Shown piece after piece: positions 33,008 to 44,713 of a DNA stretch of 64,000 nucleotides (positions are counted from its first letter, which is position 1; every line of letters begins with the position of its first letter). The DNA comes from Flammulina velutipes (Eukaryota; Basidiomycota; Agaricomycetes; Agaricales; Physalacriaceae), in assembly GCA_011800155.1 (NCBI GenBank), contig CM022369.1, positions 3,348,001 through 3,412,000 on the forward strand. Direction: 5' to 3'. The translations under genes were made by a program, and so were the position numbers. The notes below the pieces were generated by a model, which was given only the letters and a program-made list of their open reading frames with translations, was not told where the DNA came from and did not search any database.

Positions 33008-33728
33008 TTAAGCTGGAGCCTTCTCGCCTGCCATTTTCCAAAAGATGCTGCCATCGAATATGCCCTTGATATCGCCCTTCTGAATCGCGCCGCGTCTCAA
33101 TCCTCCTTTATCAGACGATGGCCAAAGCAAGAGCCATGTCGCAATCCACTCGAACGCAGTTGCGGTCCATCCGAAGAAGTCCATGATGCATCGCTTGTCG
33201 TTGAGCATCTGGAACGTGTCCTTGAGCGTGAGACCGTCCTTTTCAGGGAGGGAAGAGTACTGCTCGAAGATGGAGTCAAAGTTGGTTGGGACGAAGCTTC
33301 CCGAAGGCGAGTAGGCGGCAGACGTCGAGCCGTGAATGGCGCGCTGAATGCCTGCGACGTAAACGCGAAAGAACGGGTCTGGGAGGGGGATGGAAAAGGG
33401 CAGCGGCGAGTTCAACTGGGTAGGCCAGGCTAGGGCGAGATGGATGAATAGCACAGATACGAGGCTGAGTAGTGGGTTCCAGTGCCATTTACGCATGCCG
33501 TTGTATGTGTCCAAAGGCCAGATCACGCCATCGTCGTCTCTGTCAAAGTACGCGACGTGCATCTGGAGGACCGTCTTGTGATTCTTGTCATCGTTGGTCT
33601 TCTGTTTCTTGGTTGGTCGTTTCCGATCTGCAGACAGGTCAGTTCTGAGGTGCCGATGGCGAGCAAAGACTACCTTTATGATGCTCAACGGCGGGATCGT
33701 CTTTGAGAACTTGAGCGTAGGAATCCAT
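33008..33728 (-). CDS. Caleosin-family protein (224 aa)
   Basis: Exons 33728-33674 and 33627-33008 give 224 aa. Caleosin landmarks: TVLQMHVAYFDRDDDGVIWPLDTYNG, with His42 and a single EF-hand loop at residues 47-58 (D-R-D-D-D-G-V-I-W-P-L-D); a hydrophobic segment followed by a Pro-rich knot-like stretch; then RVYVAGIQRAIHGSTSAAYSPSGSFVP with the second conserved His; and a C-terminal FFGWTATAFEWIATW plus IKGIFDGSIFWKMA. Caleosins are lipid-droplet proteins with haem-dependent peroxygenase activity. The start MDSYAQVLKDD is 43 bp after a TATA box. A broken copy of the C-terminal part lies at 60500-60730. Confidence 0.92.
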
Positions 33729-33770
33729 GGTGGTGGGGAAAGGGAAGGAAGCGAATGGCCATGGACACGC

Positions 33771-33778
33771 CTTTTATA
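33771..33778 (-). promoter_or_regulatory. TATA box of the caleosin gene
   Basis: TATAAAAG on the minus strand, 43 bp upstream of the caleosin ATG. Confidence 0.5.
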
Positions 33779-33964
33779 GCGAAGATAGAAGCTCGCCCGA
33801 CGCGTCGTAGATGACGTCGCAACTTGGCTCGTGAAATTCATGTCTCACTTTAGGAACGTGACTGACAACGCGTCGCGTCGCGTCTGTCTGCGCGCGTTGT
33901 TACTCGGAGAGTGCATGTCCATTGTGATTGTCGGAGAGTCGTGATTGCAGAAGAAGAGAAACAT

Positions 33965-34515
33965 CAATGCCCGGCATATGCCGATATTTTTCTAGACCAA
34001 ATACGACCACCTCTTTTCCCGCCACGTCCACGCTCAGCGGCTTGCGATATCCCCCATCTCAGAGCATGTTTTTCAACTTCAAAATAACATCCCCCAATAA
34101 ATCTTCTCTGGACTGGGAGGCTCGATAACCTCCATTTCCTCTGTACGCTCGCTGGGACGACTCGATCCCTTTCACACAAGCCTCAAGCTCGACGTATCCG
34201 CCTATGAGGTATCTTCGAGTTCATCCCAGAATTGAAAGTTGACAAAATTGGGATTTATGGCAACTTGATTCATCTCTCTGAGGCTTCAAAGGTCCCACTG
34301 CTTCTCTTGTGCAATCGGCAAGCCGCAATTGGCCACCGCCGCATCCATTGCCGTACCGTACTGGCAAAAATTCATCTCCACTAGAATGTACTCGTTTTCC
34401 TTCATCCCCAGGCACTCTCAAGCTAGCCTCTGTGGACATCATCGGCTGCCCACCCTTCGAACACCCAGAATCCTCTATTGGCGCATTTATACTCAGTGAC
34501 TGGCCTTTCGTGCCG
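33965..34515 (+). pseudogene. MYND-protein gene remnant
   Basis: Pieces align in order with the MYND gene at 35985-37966: the start region (GC-CGGCATATGCCGAT), ATATCCCCCATCTC-GAGCA, TCTGGACTGGGAGGCT..CCTCTGT, CCGCCGCATCCATTGCC.TACTGGCAAAAATT, TCGTTTTCCTTCAT and GTGGACATCATCGGCTGC..TATTGGCGCATT. Large internal segments and the whole 3' half with the MYND finger are missing and the frame is broken. It lies just upstream of NmrA copy 2, as the intact MYND gene lies upstream of NmrA copy 3. Confidence 0.8.
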
Positions 34516-34754
34516 ACGCTAGTGTTCTAGTGCGATTTACGAGCTTATGGATGTGCGCATCATGTCAGCGCATGAGTAAGGATTCCACTTATAAATCCTT
34601 CCATTCCAGGTAAGCAACTTCGTTTATTGATCTCTTTGACTATACCTCTGACCTTATGCTGATCTCACCCAGCGAACGCATTATTCATCTACTCCACCAT
34701 CCGACGGTTATCGAGGTGTATAATTGAAGAGGATCAATTATCCCGAGCGTGAAC

Positions 34755-35759
34755 ATGTCTCCCAAGCTTGTAGTCGTAATTGGCGCCACCGGGAAACAAG
34801 GCGGATCTGTCGTCGACGCCCTATTGAAGAACCCAGAATCCTACTCAGTTCGGGCGGTCACCCGGAATCCCAACAGTGACAAGTCGTGCGCGCTTGCTGC
34901 TCGAGGCGCAGAGGTCGTCGCTGGAAATCTAGACGATTATAACAGCCTTCTAAAAGCATTCCAGGTGAGCGGCATTCAAATTTCACTCTAGAGTAAGGAT
35001 TCATATACCTTATAGGGTGCATACGCCGTATTCAGCGTTACAGATTTCTGGACCATCTTCGTCGAGAAACTGGATGCTTTGGATTCTCAAGAACGAGAGT
35101 ATCAGCATGGAAAGAACTTTGTAGACGCCGCCGCCGCCACACCCACTTTGCAGCACTTCATATGGAGCACCCTTGCCTGCGTCGACAAGTCCGTACCCCA
35201 CTTCGCCAGCAAAGGCCGCATCGACGAGTACATTGAGACGAAACCAGGGCTCGCAAAGATCACCACCTACCTCGTCGTTGGCTTCTACTCTTCCAACCTC
35301 GCCGAACATGATCCCCCAAAGTTGGAGGGTGGCAAGTACGTCTGGAAGCAGCCGGTGAAACCGGACGGCATCTTACCTACAGCTGGATACGTGCAGGTTA
35401 ACTGTGGACTGCTCGTTGACGCCATCCTCCGCCAGCCGAATCTCACGCAGGGGAAAGGTGTTGCGGGATATGTTGGCAACACCTTCGGGGAGACGTTGGA
35501 GCTCTGGGGAAAGGCGGTTGGGAAAGAGGTGGAATATGTCTATGTTCCTTTTGACGAGTTCGTGAAGCAGTCTCCTGGTGATCCGAGGGTGGTACTAGAG
35601 CTTGCGTTGGGTATGGCTTATTTTGGGAATCATGGTTTGGAGGGATTCGCGAAACCTGGGATTGAGATGGTGACGAAGGAGCAATTGGGTGTCGAGGGAT
35701 GGGTCGATGCGGAGGAGGCTTTCCGTCGCATTGACTGGACAGCCATCTTAACGCAGTAA
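34755..35759 (+). CDS. NmrA-like NAD(P)-binding protein, copy 2 (317 aa)
   Basis: Exons 34755-34964 and 35016-35759 give 317 aa. The GATGKQGGSVVDALLKNP nucleotide-binding segment, VRAVTRNPNSD, HFIWSTLACVDKSVPHF and ITTYLVVGFYSSNL are all present, and the C-terminus (AEEAFRRIDWTAILTQ) is complete. It differs from copy 1 mainly in the C-terminal half. The upstream region, including a CGCATTATTCATCTACTC stretch before the start, is shared with copy 3, showing that the flank was duplicated together with the gene. Apparently intact; substrate unknown. Confidence 0.88.
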
Positions 35760-35984
35760 AGATGTTCAGAAGAGTTACCGTTGTAAGTATTAGTCCTTAA
35801 TTTCGAAAAGTTGCTCGAAGACGGAGTTGTTATGTTTTTTGTCAGCGTTGAGAGAACAAAGTGAGCTACGCAGTTCTTTGACCTCACCGTGACTTCAAAG
35901 CGCTCGTTCAAATAGCAGGTGATTCGCGCTTGCCAGAGAAACTTGAACGTACTTGTGGGAAACATCAAATTTGAAGCCCGGAAT

Positions 35985-37966
35985 ATGCCGATGGCCCTTG
36001 TCTTGTCCCACGATGTCTGGCGAACCACAAAGGTATACACACGATGCCCATGATGGACCCGTTTGTTGACCATCTCTCAGGCTACCCTCTTGTCGGACTC
36101 AAGCTCCCAAGACGACATCGAATCCGCGGCCAAGTTGCTTCTGACCGAAGCGAACTCGTATTCTGTCTCCTTCTATGAAAACATAATATCCCCCATCTTG
36201 AGACACCTTTTTAAACCATCCAAATGCCCCATTCCCAACGCACCTCGCCTCTTCTGGGAGAGCAGACTCAATATCTTTGATATCCTCTGTAATTATATCC
36301 ATCGCGGCCCGCGGGGGACAACTACCTTCAAAACAACCATCAACGCCATACTTCCCGGGCTCATACTATGGGCCCTCTTTATCCTAGACTGCGAATTGGA
36401 GGAAGCCGTAGTCAATAACAGTGTGTTCCATTTCTTCAAAGCTTTAAACGCCGTGATCACTGTTGTTCCAATGCATGTCTTAATCAACGACCATCCACAG
36501 TTTGGCGCGTCCTTCGTAACGGGCTACTATCTCCACATCAATCACCACGTTTCACCTTCCTTTGTCAATGAAGGCCCTTACATCCTTTGGAATGATATCA
36601 ACAAGGCGGTCTACGCGCGCGCTCCATCGCATCCCATGCTCAAGCGTCAGTTGGCCGCAACAGCACCCAAGACCGCCACCGCATTTATTGCCATACTGGC
36701 AAAAATTATCTCCAGCAGCCCAACCCCGTTTTCCTTCATTGTCCACGGGCTCCCGAACATGGAAGAACTGGGTGGTGTGGACGTCATTGCCTACGCTCTT
36801 TTCAAACACAGAGTAGTGTATTGGTGCATTCACGTCCTCTGGCTGGCCATTCAGACCGACAGGTCTGATGGTTCCGCATCGAGAGACATCATCATTGACG
36901 CGGCATGTGCCACCCTCTCTCTCCTACATCTAGTCGTGACCTCTTTAGGACGAGATGCAATCGAGCAAGCCGCATCTCTCCGTCTCTTTGACGTTCTCGC
37001 CAAACTCGAGCCTTTGGCGTCTCGTTCGAAATTGATAGCCCCCGTTCGCAACATCATTAGGGCACTCACACCATTTACTATCTACACTAACGCCCTTCTC
37101 CCTGCCGTACGCTCCCTCCGGTTAACTTCCTTCCAATGGGCAGAGGAGGAAGATACGTTCACCCACTTCGTGCTGGAGACATACAAAGCACGTCGCCAGT
37201 ATGGTTCCATGGGGAGACATATTTGCTGGAGCTATCACGTCAGTTCTATGTCTCTTCAAGTGCTCGTACTAAGCTGACATTATGCTTGCAAAGTGTCCTT
37301 ATTTTGATTATGGCGGTCCCGAATGCCAAGAAACTCCTCACTGCTGCCTGGAATGCTCCCAGTGTGCCCGTGCCGCGTACTGCAGCCTCGAATGTCAACA
37401 AGAAGCTTGGGATGAACATCGAACAACATGTCAGCGCGATCGAATTTCTCGCGATAATCATTTTGTTCAAGGTGTGATCTACGCACCCGTCTAAACCGAG
37501 CTAACCAGAGAGCATTATAGATGATGATGGTAACATCACCGTCAACGCTATCCAGCTCCGCCCAAAGGAGATGGGATTCTTCTTCTTTCGTGCTACCAAC
37601 GCCCTTCAGGCGAACATAAATCTGATACTTTCGCATTTCGTCACCGCCGACTTTTCTGCCTACAGGAACGTCGGTGGGTGCATCGTCGTCGATTCAAGAG
37701 TCCCGAACGCTATTATCTTCCAGCCGGCATCAAATATTCCGGTGGAGCCGCCTGTGCCAGGCGATATTCCTCTGGATGTTCTAGCGCCTTCAAGTTTTTT
37801 GAATCGCATGGCTCTCAAGTCAATAATATACCCAGGAATGCTGGAGCTTCCTGGACTTGAACAGATGCGGGAGAGGATTGAGCTTGGCACGAGCCAACCT
37901 ACAATTGTGCAGGTACGGTCCAGGATGAGTGAAAATCCAGTGGGTGGGTGGCGTCTCGAGGTATGA
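35985..37966 (+). CDS. MYND-type zinc finger protein (609 aa)
   Basis: Exons 35985-36032, 36081-37238, 37294-37471 and 37521-37966 give 609 aa. The first 400 residues are helix-rich without known motif, as in many agaric MYND proteins. Exon 3 encodes the finger (403-448): CPYF..GGPEC, then CSQCARAAYCSLECQQEAWDEH and RTTC, with all Cys and the His needed for two zinc ions. The C-terminal 150 residues (MGFFFFRATNALQANI, ENPVGGWRLEV) are conserved in the paralogue at 47340-49345. MYND fingers bind proline-rich peptides; the function here is unknown. The start in exon 1 (MPMALVLSHDVWRTTK) is inferred by analogy with the paralogue and is the least certain part. Confidence 0.8.
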
Positions 37967-38436
37967 TCCATCGTATGGATCTTTACTTATTCCAAGGATT
38001 TAAAACGATAAGAAACTCTCACGCATCGTCCTCGTCGTGGGAACCTCATCGTCAGTTGTCTCTTGGAGTTGAACGCTATTGTGTATGCCCTGATACTAGT
38101 ACTTACTACCTATCGAATCCTGGAGCTATGTGGCGTATCATGTCCAGTAATATAATTATAAAGGTTCTGGGACCTTAACATACATATGTAGTGTTCTGTG
38201 AGCTTATGAATATCTGTATCACGCTAGTCAGCACATGAGTAAGTGCCACCTTTATGAATTCCGAGTCTTCCCATGCCGGGCTAGATTTAACCCAACTCTT
38301 TGACCCACCTCCGAGTCTGACCGTATACTATTAATCTCACCAACACAATGTTGACTATGTCGCATTATTCATCTACTCGACAATTTGACACTATATAACT
38401 AATGAGCTAAAGACATTCGAAAGCAAGAACCTGAAG
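37967..38436. other. Duplicated intergenic segment before NmrA copy 3
   Basis: The part 38200-38436 is similar to 34530-34754 before NmrA copy 2 (a GAGCTTATG then CACATGAGTAAG segment and GCATTATTCATCTACTC). It carries no gene; it marks the extent of the MYND-NmrA duplication. Confidence 0.6.
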
Positions 38437-39422
38437 ATGTCTCCCAAGCTTGTAGTTGTAATTGGCGCCACTGGCCAACAAGGCGGATCCGTCGTCAACG
38501 CCCTATTGAATCATCCGGAAACGTACACAGTGCGCGCGGTCACCCGTAATATCAACAGCGACAAAGCACGGTCTCTCGCCTCTCGAGGCGCTGAGGTCGT
38601 TACGGGGGATCTGGATAACTATGATAGCATCCTAAAAGCCTTCCATGTGAGCATTATCGCGGCTTGCGCCTTTATGATGACTGACTTATCGTCTAGGGTG
38701 CCTACGCCGTATTCGGCGTCACCGACTTCTGGACCATATTCGACGAGAAGCAGGACGCGGGCGACGCACACAACAGAGAGTATGAGCAAGGAAAGCGCCT
38801 CGTTGATGCTGCTACAGCCACTCCCACCATCCAGCACTTCATATGGAGCACCCTCCCCTGCATCGATAACTCAGTACCCCACTATCTCAGCAAAAGCCGC
38901 ATCGACGAGTACATCGTGACGAAGGGAGAGCTGGCGAAGATTACCACATATCTCGTCGTTGGCTACTACTCTTCTAACCTTACCGATTTCGATCCACCAA
39001 GGTTAGAGGGAGGGAAGTACGTCTGGAAGCAGCCAGCGAAACCGAATGGCATCATACCTTCGGCTGACTACGTGCAAGTGAACTGCGGATTGCTCGTTGA
39101 CGCCATCCTACGCCAGCCGGATCTCACGCAGGGGAAGGGTGTAGCGGGATATGTGGGAAACACGTTTGAGGAAACGTTGCAGCTCTGGGGAAAGGTCGTC
39201 GGAAAGGAGGCCGAGTACGTGCAGCTACCATTTGACGAGTACGTGAAGCAGTTTCCGCGAGGTCCTAAGTTCGGATTGGAGCTTGCGCTGGGTATGACCT
39301 ACTTCAGTAACTATGGAGTAGAGGGTTTTGCGAAGCCTGGAATTGAGATGGTGACGAAAGAGCGGTTGGGTGTACAGGGATGGGTCGGCGAGGAGGAGGC
39401 CTTCAGACTTTTGTCGCAGTGA
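38437..39422 (+). CDS. NmrA-like NAD(P)-binding protein, copy 3, shortened C-terminus (311 aa)
   Basis: Exons 38437-38646 and 38697-39422 give 311 aa. It has GATGQQGGSVVNALL, VRAVTRNINSD, HFIWSTLPCID and ITTYLVVGYYSSNL. Where the other copies end EEAFRRIDW plus 5-6 residues, this one ends EEEAFRLLSQ, so a small 3' deletion has removed the conserved R-x-D-W end. The nucleotide-binding part is intact, with Gln for Lys in the G-x-x-G motif and Asn for Asp in VVDALL. It follows the MYND gene by 470 bp on the same strand. Confidence 0.85.
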
Positions 39423-40105
39423 CCAGAGATTAGTCTTATCACAGTAGAGATAGTAAATGTTGTAGCTGATGCCCAATAATCGTGATTTTCGTGGAAGAAT
39501 ATCCCATCAACCCGTAGGTGGACTGAGAAGTTGTTCGAGAAACCTCTGTCAAAGGCTACGGTGAGAGCTGTAATACACCAGCAAACGTTCAAAGAACCAG
39601 GCTAGAAACGTACTCGTTCTTCGGCATCAACGTGATGTACCCGTCCAAAAAAGTGTAGCCATGACTGTTCGAGACGAGTTGGCGAACATTCCCACGGTAG
39701 TTAAGATCGATCGCTGGTTGGTCGCCGAATCATGAAGATGAAGATGAATGAACGTTCGACATCCCATATGCTATGTGCTGGATGATTTGAGCTTAGCTAC
39801 AGTGTCCCGTGTCTCCTCCGCAACATCTTCATTTCACATTTGACTCCGCCTTTGAGCAGTACTTTTCCGTTAAAGGACATGACTAGATTCCAAAATCACC
39901 CCATCCATTCGTCGCGTAAACAAAGAGAACGAAATACTTAGGGAAATAATTCAAAATAAGCGCCAAAGAGTCCAATATTGTAATTGGATACAATACAAAC
40001 TATTAATATTATTGTCGTAGCTTCCTTGGCGCCACACTAGCCACGTGCGTTGATCAGTATCATCGGGCCGGGACGCCGTCTCAACAACGTTGACCTCTGA
40101 CCACG

Positions 40106-40704
40106 ATGTCGGCTACCTCCAACCCTTTGGTAAGTCAGCATAGAAAACGAATGTCAACTTATGTTCATGTTACTTAGATTCCCAACGATGTCACCGGACC
40201 ATGGCAACGAATCCCAGATGAATACAGGCCTAGCATGAAAGACCAATTCTACCCTCGCCAACTCCAACTCTGCATCGGCGCCAACGAAGAGGAGATGCGA
40301 GAATTCGCAAAGAACGTTGGCCTCGATGCTCAGGCGGAATTGAGGTTTCTCATCGACGAGATCAAGGACTATTGCACGGAGCGCTGCGAGCTGCCTTACT
40401 ACCGCCCTAGAATCAGATATTGTCGGCTAGCTTATCCCAATGCACGATACGGTTTCTACATTCTGTGCAACTATGACCTCTGGCGCTTCAACCTTCCGGA
40501 TTTTGATAGATCGGTCTTCCTCCTTGAGAAGATCTGGCAAGACGCCGGGATTGAAAAGAAGACAATGTGGCATATTAGTGCGTTGAATTCTCGGCCTGAT
40601 TCAGCCAGAGAGGTAAGACCTTACTGTGGTGTCTGCTATATGGTTCATGACTGGTCATTTTCAAGATTTGGGGCGAGCCACACCAACTAGTATCTTGCCG
40701 TTGA
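40106..40704 (+). CDS. Hypothetical Cys-containing protein, copy 1 (165 aa)
   Basis: Exons 40106-40129, 40178-40612 and 40666-40704 give 165 aa. The body (GPWQRIPDEYRPSMKD, IRYCRLAYPNARYGFYILCNYD, FLLEKIWQDAGIEKKTMWHIS) is shared with the gene at 44714-45307. Exons 1 and 2 have the same lengths to within one codon and intron positions match. There are four or five conserved Cys and many aromatic residues; no signal peptide or membrane segment. I do not recognise the family. The last short exon ends EIWGEPHQLVSCR. Conservation of the frame between copies argues that it is a real gene. Confidence 0.75.
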
Positions 40705-40825
40705 GACGGATGGCAAAGAACGGGGCGCTCTTCGTCGCGCAGCTCTCTACTATACTTATATTAATGACACAGATATGTATTTGACTTGGTCCTTCAGCTT
40801 GATTTCTACTTGAGAACTGACTTAC

Positions 40826-40964
40826 ATTAATCACATGCTCCTGAGATCGACGATATGTGGCGGGATCTATTTTTAGCATCGTAGAAAATGCGTGAAAGTG
40901 GCAAATAGCTCCTTTCACACTTTTCACTCGAACCATCATTCCCACATTTCATAAACCGTTAACA
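40826..40964 (+). promoter_or_regulatory. Conserved 5' block of Pro-rich unit, copy C
   Basis: Shares the series ATTAATCACATGCT, GATATGTGGCGG, ATCTATTTTTAGCAT, AAAATGCGTGAAAGTGGCA and AGCTCCTTTC with copies A, B and D, then the CCGTTAACAATG start. Confidence 0.7.
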
Positions 40965-41663
40965 ATGCCTTTCGCCGTTATCACCAACACTGTCTCCGTT
41001 CGTGACGTCGACATCTCAAGAAACCAACATTCAGGCATCAAGAATGTGGTTTCGTCGACGACGCTGAGCAACCCCCAAAAGATTTCCTTCGAAATCCAAA
41101 AAGCTGATGCTATTCCAGACACCATGGATACTCTGTCGTGGCTCGGGTATATCGATGAGGACGCTCGTTGGTACTCTCCCGCTGCGCAGAGGGCTGAAGC
41201 TCCCAAAATCGCCGTCGCCCAGCAGGCTGTGCGACGCCGCCAACTCCCTCCTCCTCCCAGCCCTCCCCCTACCATACCTCTACCTTCCCCCATCACTTCC
41301 CTTCCTTCCTTCTCTTCCATTCCCCGTCGTGCCCCTTCCCCTCCTCCCGTTGTCATCGAATGTGCTCCGGTCGTCAAACCCCTAAAGGTAGTGTCACCTC
41401 TCCCTTCTTCTCCCCGTCGTGCTCCTTCCACCGTAACCGTTCCGGAAGTCAAGACTTTGAAGAAGATTGTGAGTACCGTTATCAGACCGTTCCAGTTCCG
41501 TGAGCGCGCACAGTGAGTCTCCCCTTTCTCGGCTCCGTATATGAGCTATGACTGATTACTCGTCATTAGGGAAAGACTTGAGGCTCGCATTGCTAAAGCT
41601 GAGGCTGACTGGGCTAGAGCGCAGGCTGAAGACGATCTTCTTGACGACTTGTTCTGGGCTTGA
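40965..41663 (+). CDS. Pro-rich protein of unknown function, copy C (213 aa)
   Basis: Exons 40965-41512 and 41570-41663 give 213 aa. N-terminal SVRDVDISRNQHSGIKNVVS and DTMDTLSWLGYIDEDARWY, a Pro tract (PPPPSPPPTIPLPSP), VPEVKTLKKIVSTVIRPFQF and the C-terminal AKAEADWARAQAEDDLLDDLFWA are all conserved with copies A and B. No known family. The intron sits at the same codon in all three full copies. Confidence 0.75.
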
Positions 41664-42720
41664 TTCTTAACTGGCTGGCACTACTTGGACGTGGACGACT
41701 ATCTGGATGCTTTTTCTTGCTCTCTGCGACTACACTTCAAACTCGGAACCATATTTCAAGTTGATAATATTTCTCGAAGGTACTTAGGTATTCTCCATCG
41801 TTCTCTTCATTGTCTCCCCAGAATACCTTCTTGCTCCTTCTACGGTGAGTCTCTCAATGACCATCACTACAATATTTCTAACTGCGAGATTCTATAAACA
41901 CGTTGGGTTATATTTTCCGACTCATTCTGGTGAGTAGCGGGCCCTCAGTGAAAGCCCTACCAATATTCTGCTATCTAGATTTCGATCGAAATTCACTGTC
42001 TCCAAGAGGAAGAAAGTATGTCTTCCGTTCTCTATTTCTCTCGCATTTCTGATTTCTGTCGCCACGACTTGGCGTGGGAAATTTATTGATCTCTGCTTAC
42101 CTCCGTCATTCTGAAACGCTTCAATGCCAGTCATCAACAAGATCTGGACCAGCGTTCGGGCCATTCGCAGGCCTTTTAGCAAAATAACCTCGAGATTCTA
42201 CGCCATTCGCCAGCAATAAATGTTGAGCCATATATTTTCGTCAATGCGTCTCTGGCCCGTAACCTCGGGACGCTGGAATCGGATCCGTCTAACGTCAAGG
42301 AGCCGTTAAACATCAAGTGTCCGTAGAAAATACGCCAAGTGTGTGATCACTTATTCATTCTTCTGTGCGGTTTTAACCTTCTCTCAGCACCGTCGGGAAA
42401 CTCGCGGTTGGTCGCAGATAACGCAGCATCCGCTTGAACGACTTGATAGCGACGGACTAGGCGGAGTCTATCAACTTACCTCGTTATATGCCATCCCCGC
42501 ATTTTCTATCACCCTCCCTATGCTCATCCATCTACGATGCTCTTTCCCCCCGCACAGGACCACATATCATTCGCGGAAGACCTCGTCGTTTTGCGTCCCT
42601 GGTCCCTTTCTTGACTTCCAAGTCGGTCGACTACCGTCTCCCAAGTCGCACGCACCATTCCGCACCTCGGCGACTGTTCACGGGCTCACCAGCAAGAGCA
42701 CATTCGAGGTGGCATAACGG
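41664..42720 (+). repeat. 3' part of Pro-rich repeat unit, copy C
   Basis: Downstream similarity to the regions after copies A and B continues for about 1 kb: CTGGCTGGC after the stop, GGTGAGTCTCTC, TTTCTCTCGCATTTCTG, the dyad element at 42058-42081 and a CGGTTGGTCGC motif near 42403. No long conserved frame. Confidence 0.5.
42058..42081 (+). repeat. Dyad element, copy 3
   Basis: GTCGCCACGACTTGGCGTGG then GAAA. Same arms and tail as copies 1 and 2, about 395 bp after the Pro-rich copy C stop. Confidence 0.75.
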
Positions 42721-42971
42721 TTATCTTTTTGTATGCACCACATCTCCTTCGAGGAGTATGAAGAGGGAGGATCGAGGCGCTATGTGAGGAAGAGCGATGA
42801 TGATTTTCGATCGCAGCGTCTTACGGACATGGCGACGCAGACGACTCTGACATGGAATCAACCGAGATTATCAGTGGTGCCTTTGGTCGCCATATCTCTT
42901 AGGATCATTTCGCATAGGCTTCCAATTAACTTGAAATTTTCGCACGAAATCGACGACTACCGCGGCGGCTC

Positions 42972-43975
42972 CTACTTCGCCATGACTGAACTCCAGTCAA
43001 TACGACGAAATGCCTCCTCTGCGTCGACCCATCCCTCTACGCCCAACTGCTCTTTTGTCACCATCTCAATCCCGGGCTTCACAAATCCATCCAAGCAGTA
43101 GTTATCAAAGTAGGCCATGCCCACTGCAAGCTTCAGGCCCACCTTTGGTCCGAGGGGAGACTGCTTCACATACTCGTCGAACGGCAAATAGATATACTCC
43201 GCCTCTTTACCAACAGCCTTCCCCCAGAGCTGTAGTGTTTCTTCGAGTGTGTTGCCAACGTATCCTGCAACGGATTTCGCCTTGGTGAGCTCGGGCTGGT
43301 GCAGGATCGCGTCAACGAGCAATCCGCAGTTTATCTGCGCGTAGCCAGCGGTAGGCAGAATGCTATCTGGTTTGGCTGCTTGCTTCCAGACATACTTGCC
43401 TCCCTCCAGCCTCGGGGGATCGTATTCGGCAAGATTGGAAGAGTAGTACCCAACGATGAGATATGTGGTGATCCTTGCGAGCTCTGGTTTCGTCGCGAGG
43501 TACTCGTCAATACGGGCTTTGCTCAGGAAATGAGGGACATATTTGTCGACGGAGGCGAGGGTGCTCCATATGAAGTGCTGGAGAGTGGGTGTTGCAGCGG
43601 CAGCATCGACAAGGCGCTTTCCCTGCTCGTACTCTCTCTTGTGCGCGTCGTCGGCGTCCTGCTTCTCGCCGAAGATTGTCCAGAAGTCAGTGACACCGAA
43701 CACAGCGTATGCGCCCTACATGGTAAGTTGGTCATCATGAAGGCGCAAGGCTTTGAATTATGCTTACATGGAAGGCTTTCAGGAGGCTGTTGTGATTATC
43801 CAGATCCCCAGATGACTTCGACGCCTCGAGCAACAAGAGATTGTGCTTTACTACTGCTGATATTACGGGTGACGGCGCGCACTGTGTATGATTCCGGACT
43901 CTTCAATAGAGCGTCGACGACGGATCCGCCTTGTTTTCCGGTGGCGCCGACTATCACTACAAGTTTGAGAGACAT
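42972..43975 (-). pseudogene. NmrA-like copy 4, frameshifted
   Basis: Exons correspond to 43975-43768 and 43715-42972. Exon 1 is 208 nt, two less than the 210 of copies 2, 3 and 5. The lost bases lie just after the GTC GAA GTC codons near 43809, where the others read GTCGTCGCTGGGG and this reads GTCATCTGGGG; the frame then runs into a TAA. Exon 2 is fully open (248 codons, including HFIWSTLASVDKYVPHF and a complete RIDWSSVMAK end). A recent frameshift, or a sequencing error, in an otherwise intact gene. It lies inverted relative to copies 1-3. Confidence 0.85.
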
Positions 43976-44713
43976 GGCGATGTTGTTGGTTCTAGACTGC
44001 TCGCTAGTTATATGGCATGATACACCGTATTGGTCGGGCAATAAATTACTTAGTCACTACTACCTGAGTAATCAGCATGCGCCACACAATGTAAAGTTGG
44101 ATCTGAGGATAATCAGCCATCTTGTGGCGGAGATATGATGCTTGGTATGCGCATGTTACATGACTGCCTCCAGCTCCTTTGGATGCGGCGACGAGGAGAT
44201 CTCGCTCAGGACACAGGCTGATGTATAAGTAGTAGAGGTGTTGGAGGAAAGTACTGTTTTCTCATATTGGTTAGTCAACGAGCGACGTAGTACATGTGTC
44301 TCTGAGTGTTCGAGTTGGGATGTTAATCACATTGCATTCATCTTCAATTGATGGTGGCGGCATCTCCCCACGCCCAAAGATGTCGTCGCCTTGCAGGCGG
44401 AGAAGTTTTTATGAGTTCAACTAAGGATGATAGTTCACATCCTTAAACGTCCCCATACTCAGTGGTTTTCATGTTTGGAGCACGATGTATCCGCCATAGC
44501 TTCCACTGGCAATCCAAACATTTCGAAACCATCGTTTTCCCACTACCAGAGAAACATATAGTATAGTTAACTTCATTTATATCGCGGGTTACTAATTTAC
44601 ACTCCCGTTATTCATTCAGACGCCGACGGGCCTCGCCACATTAGTCACGTGAGATCAGTAATTGTTGTCGACGACACGGACAAACATTGGAACAACGTTG
44701 TCCTTTGACTCTG

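Noticed and set aside
43299..44138. Plus-strand frame of 279 codons
   Set aside because: It is the antisense of NmrA copy 4; the same antisense pattern occurs opposite the other NmrA copies.
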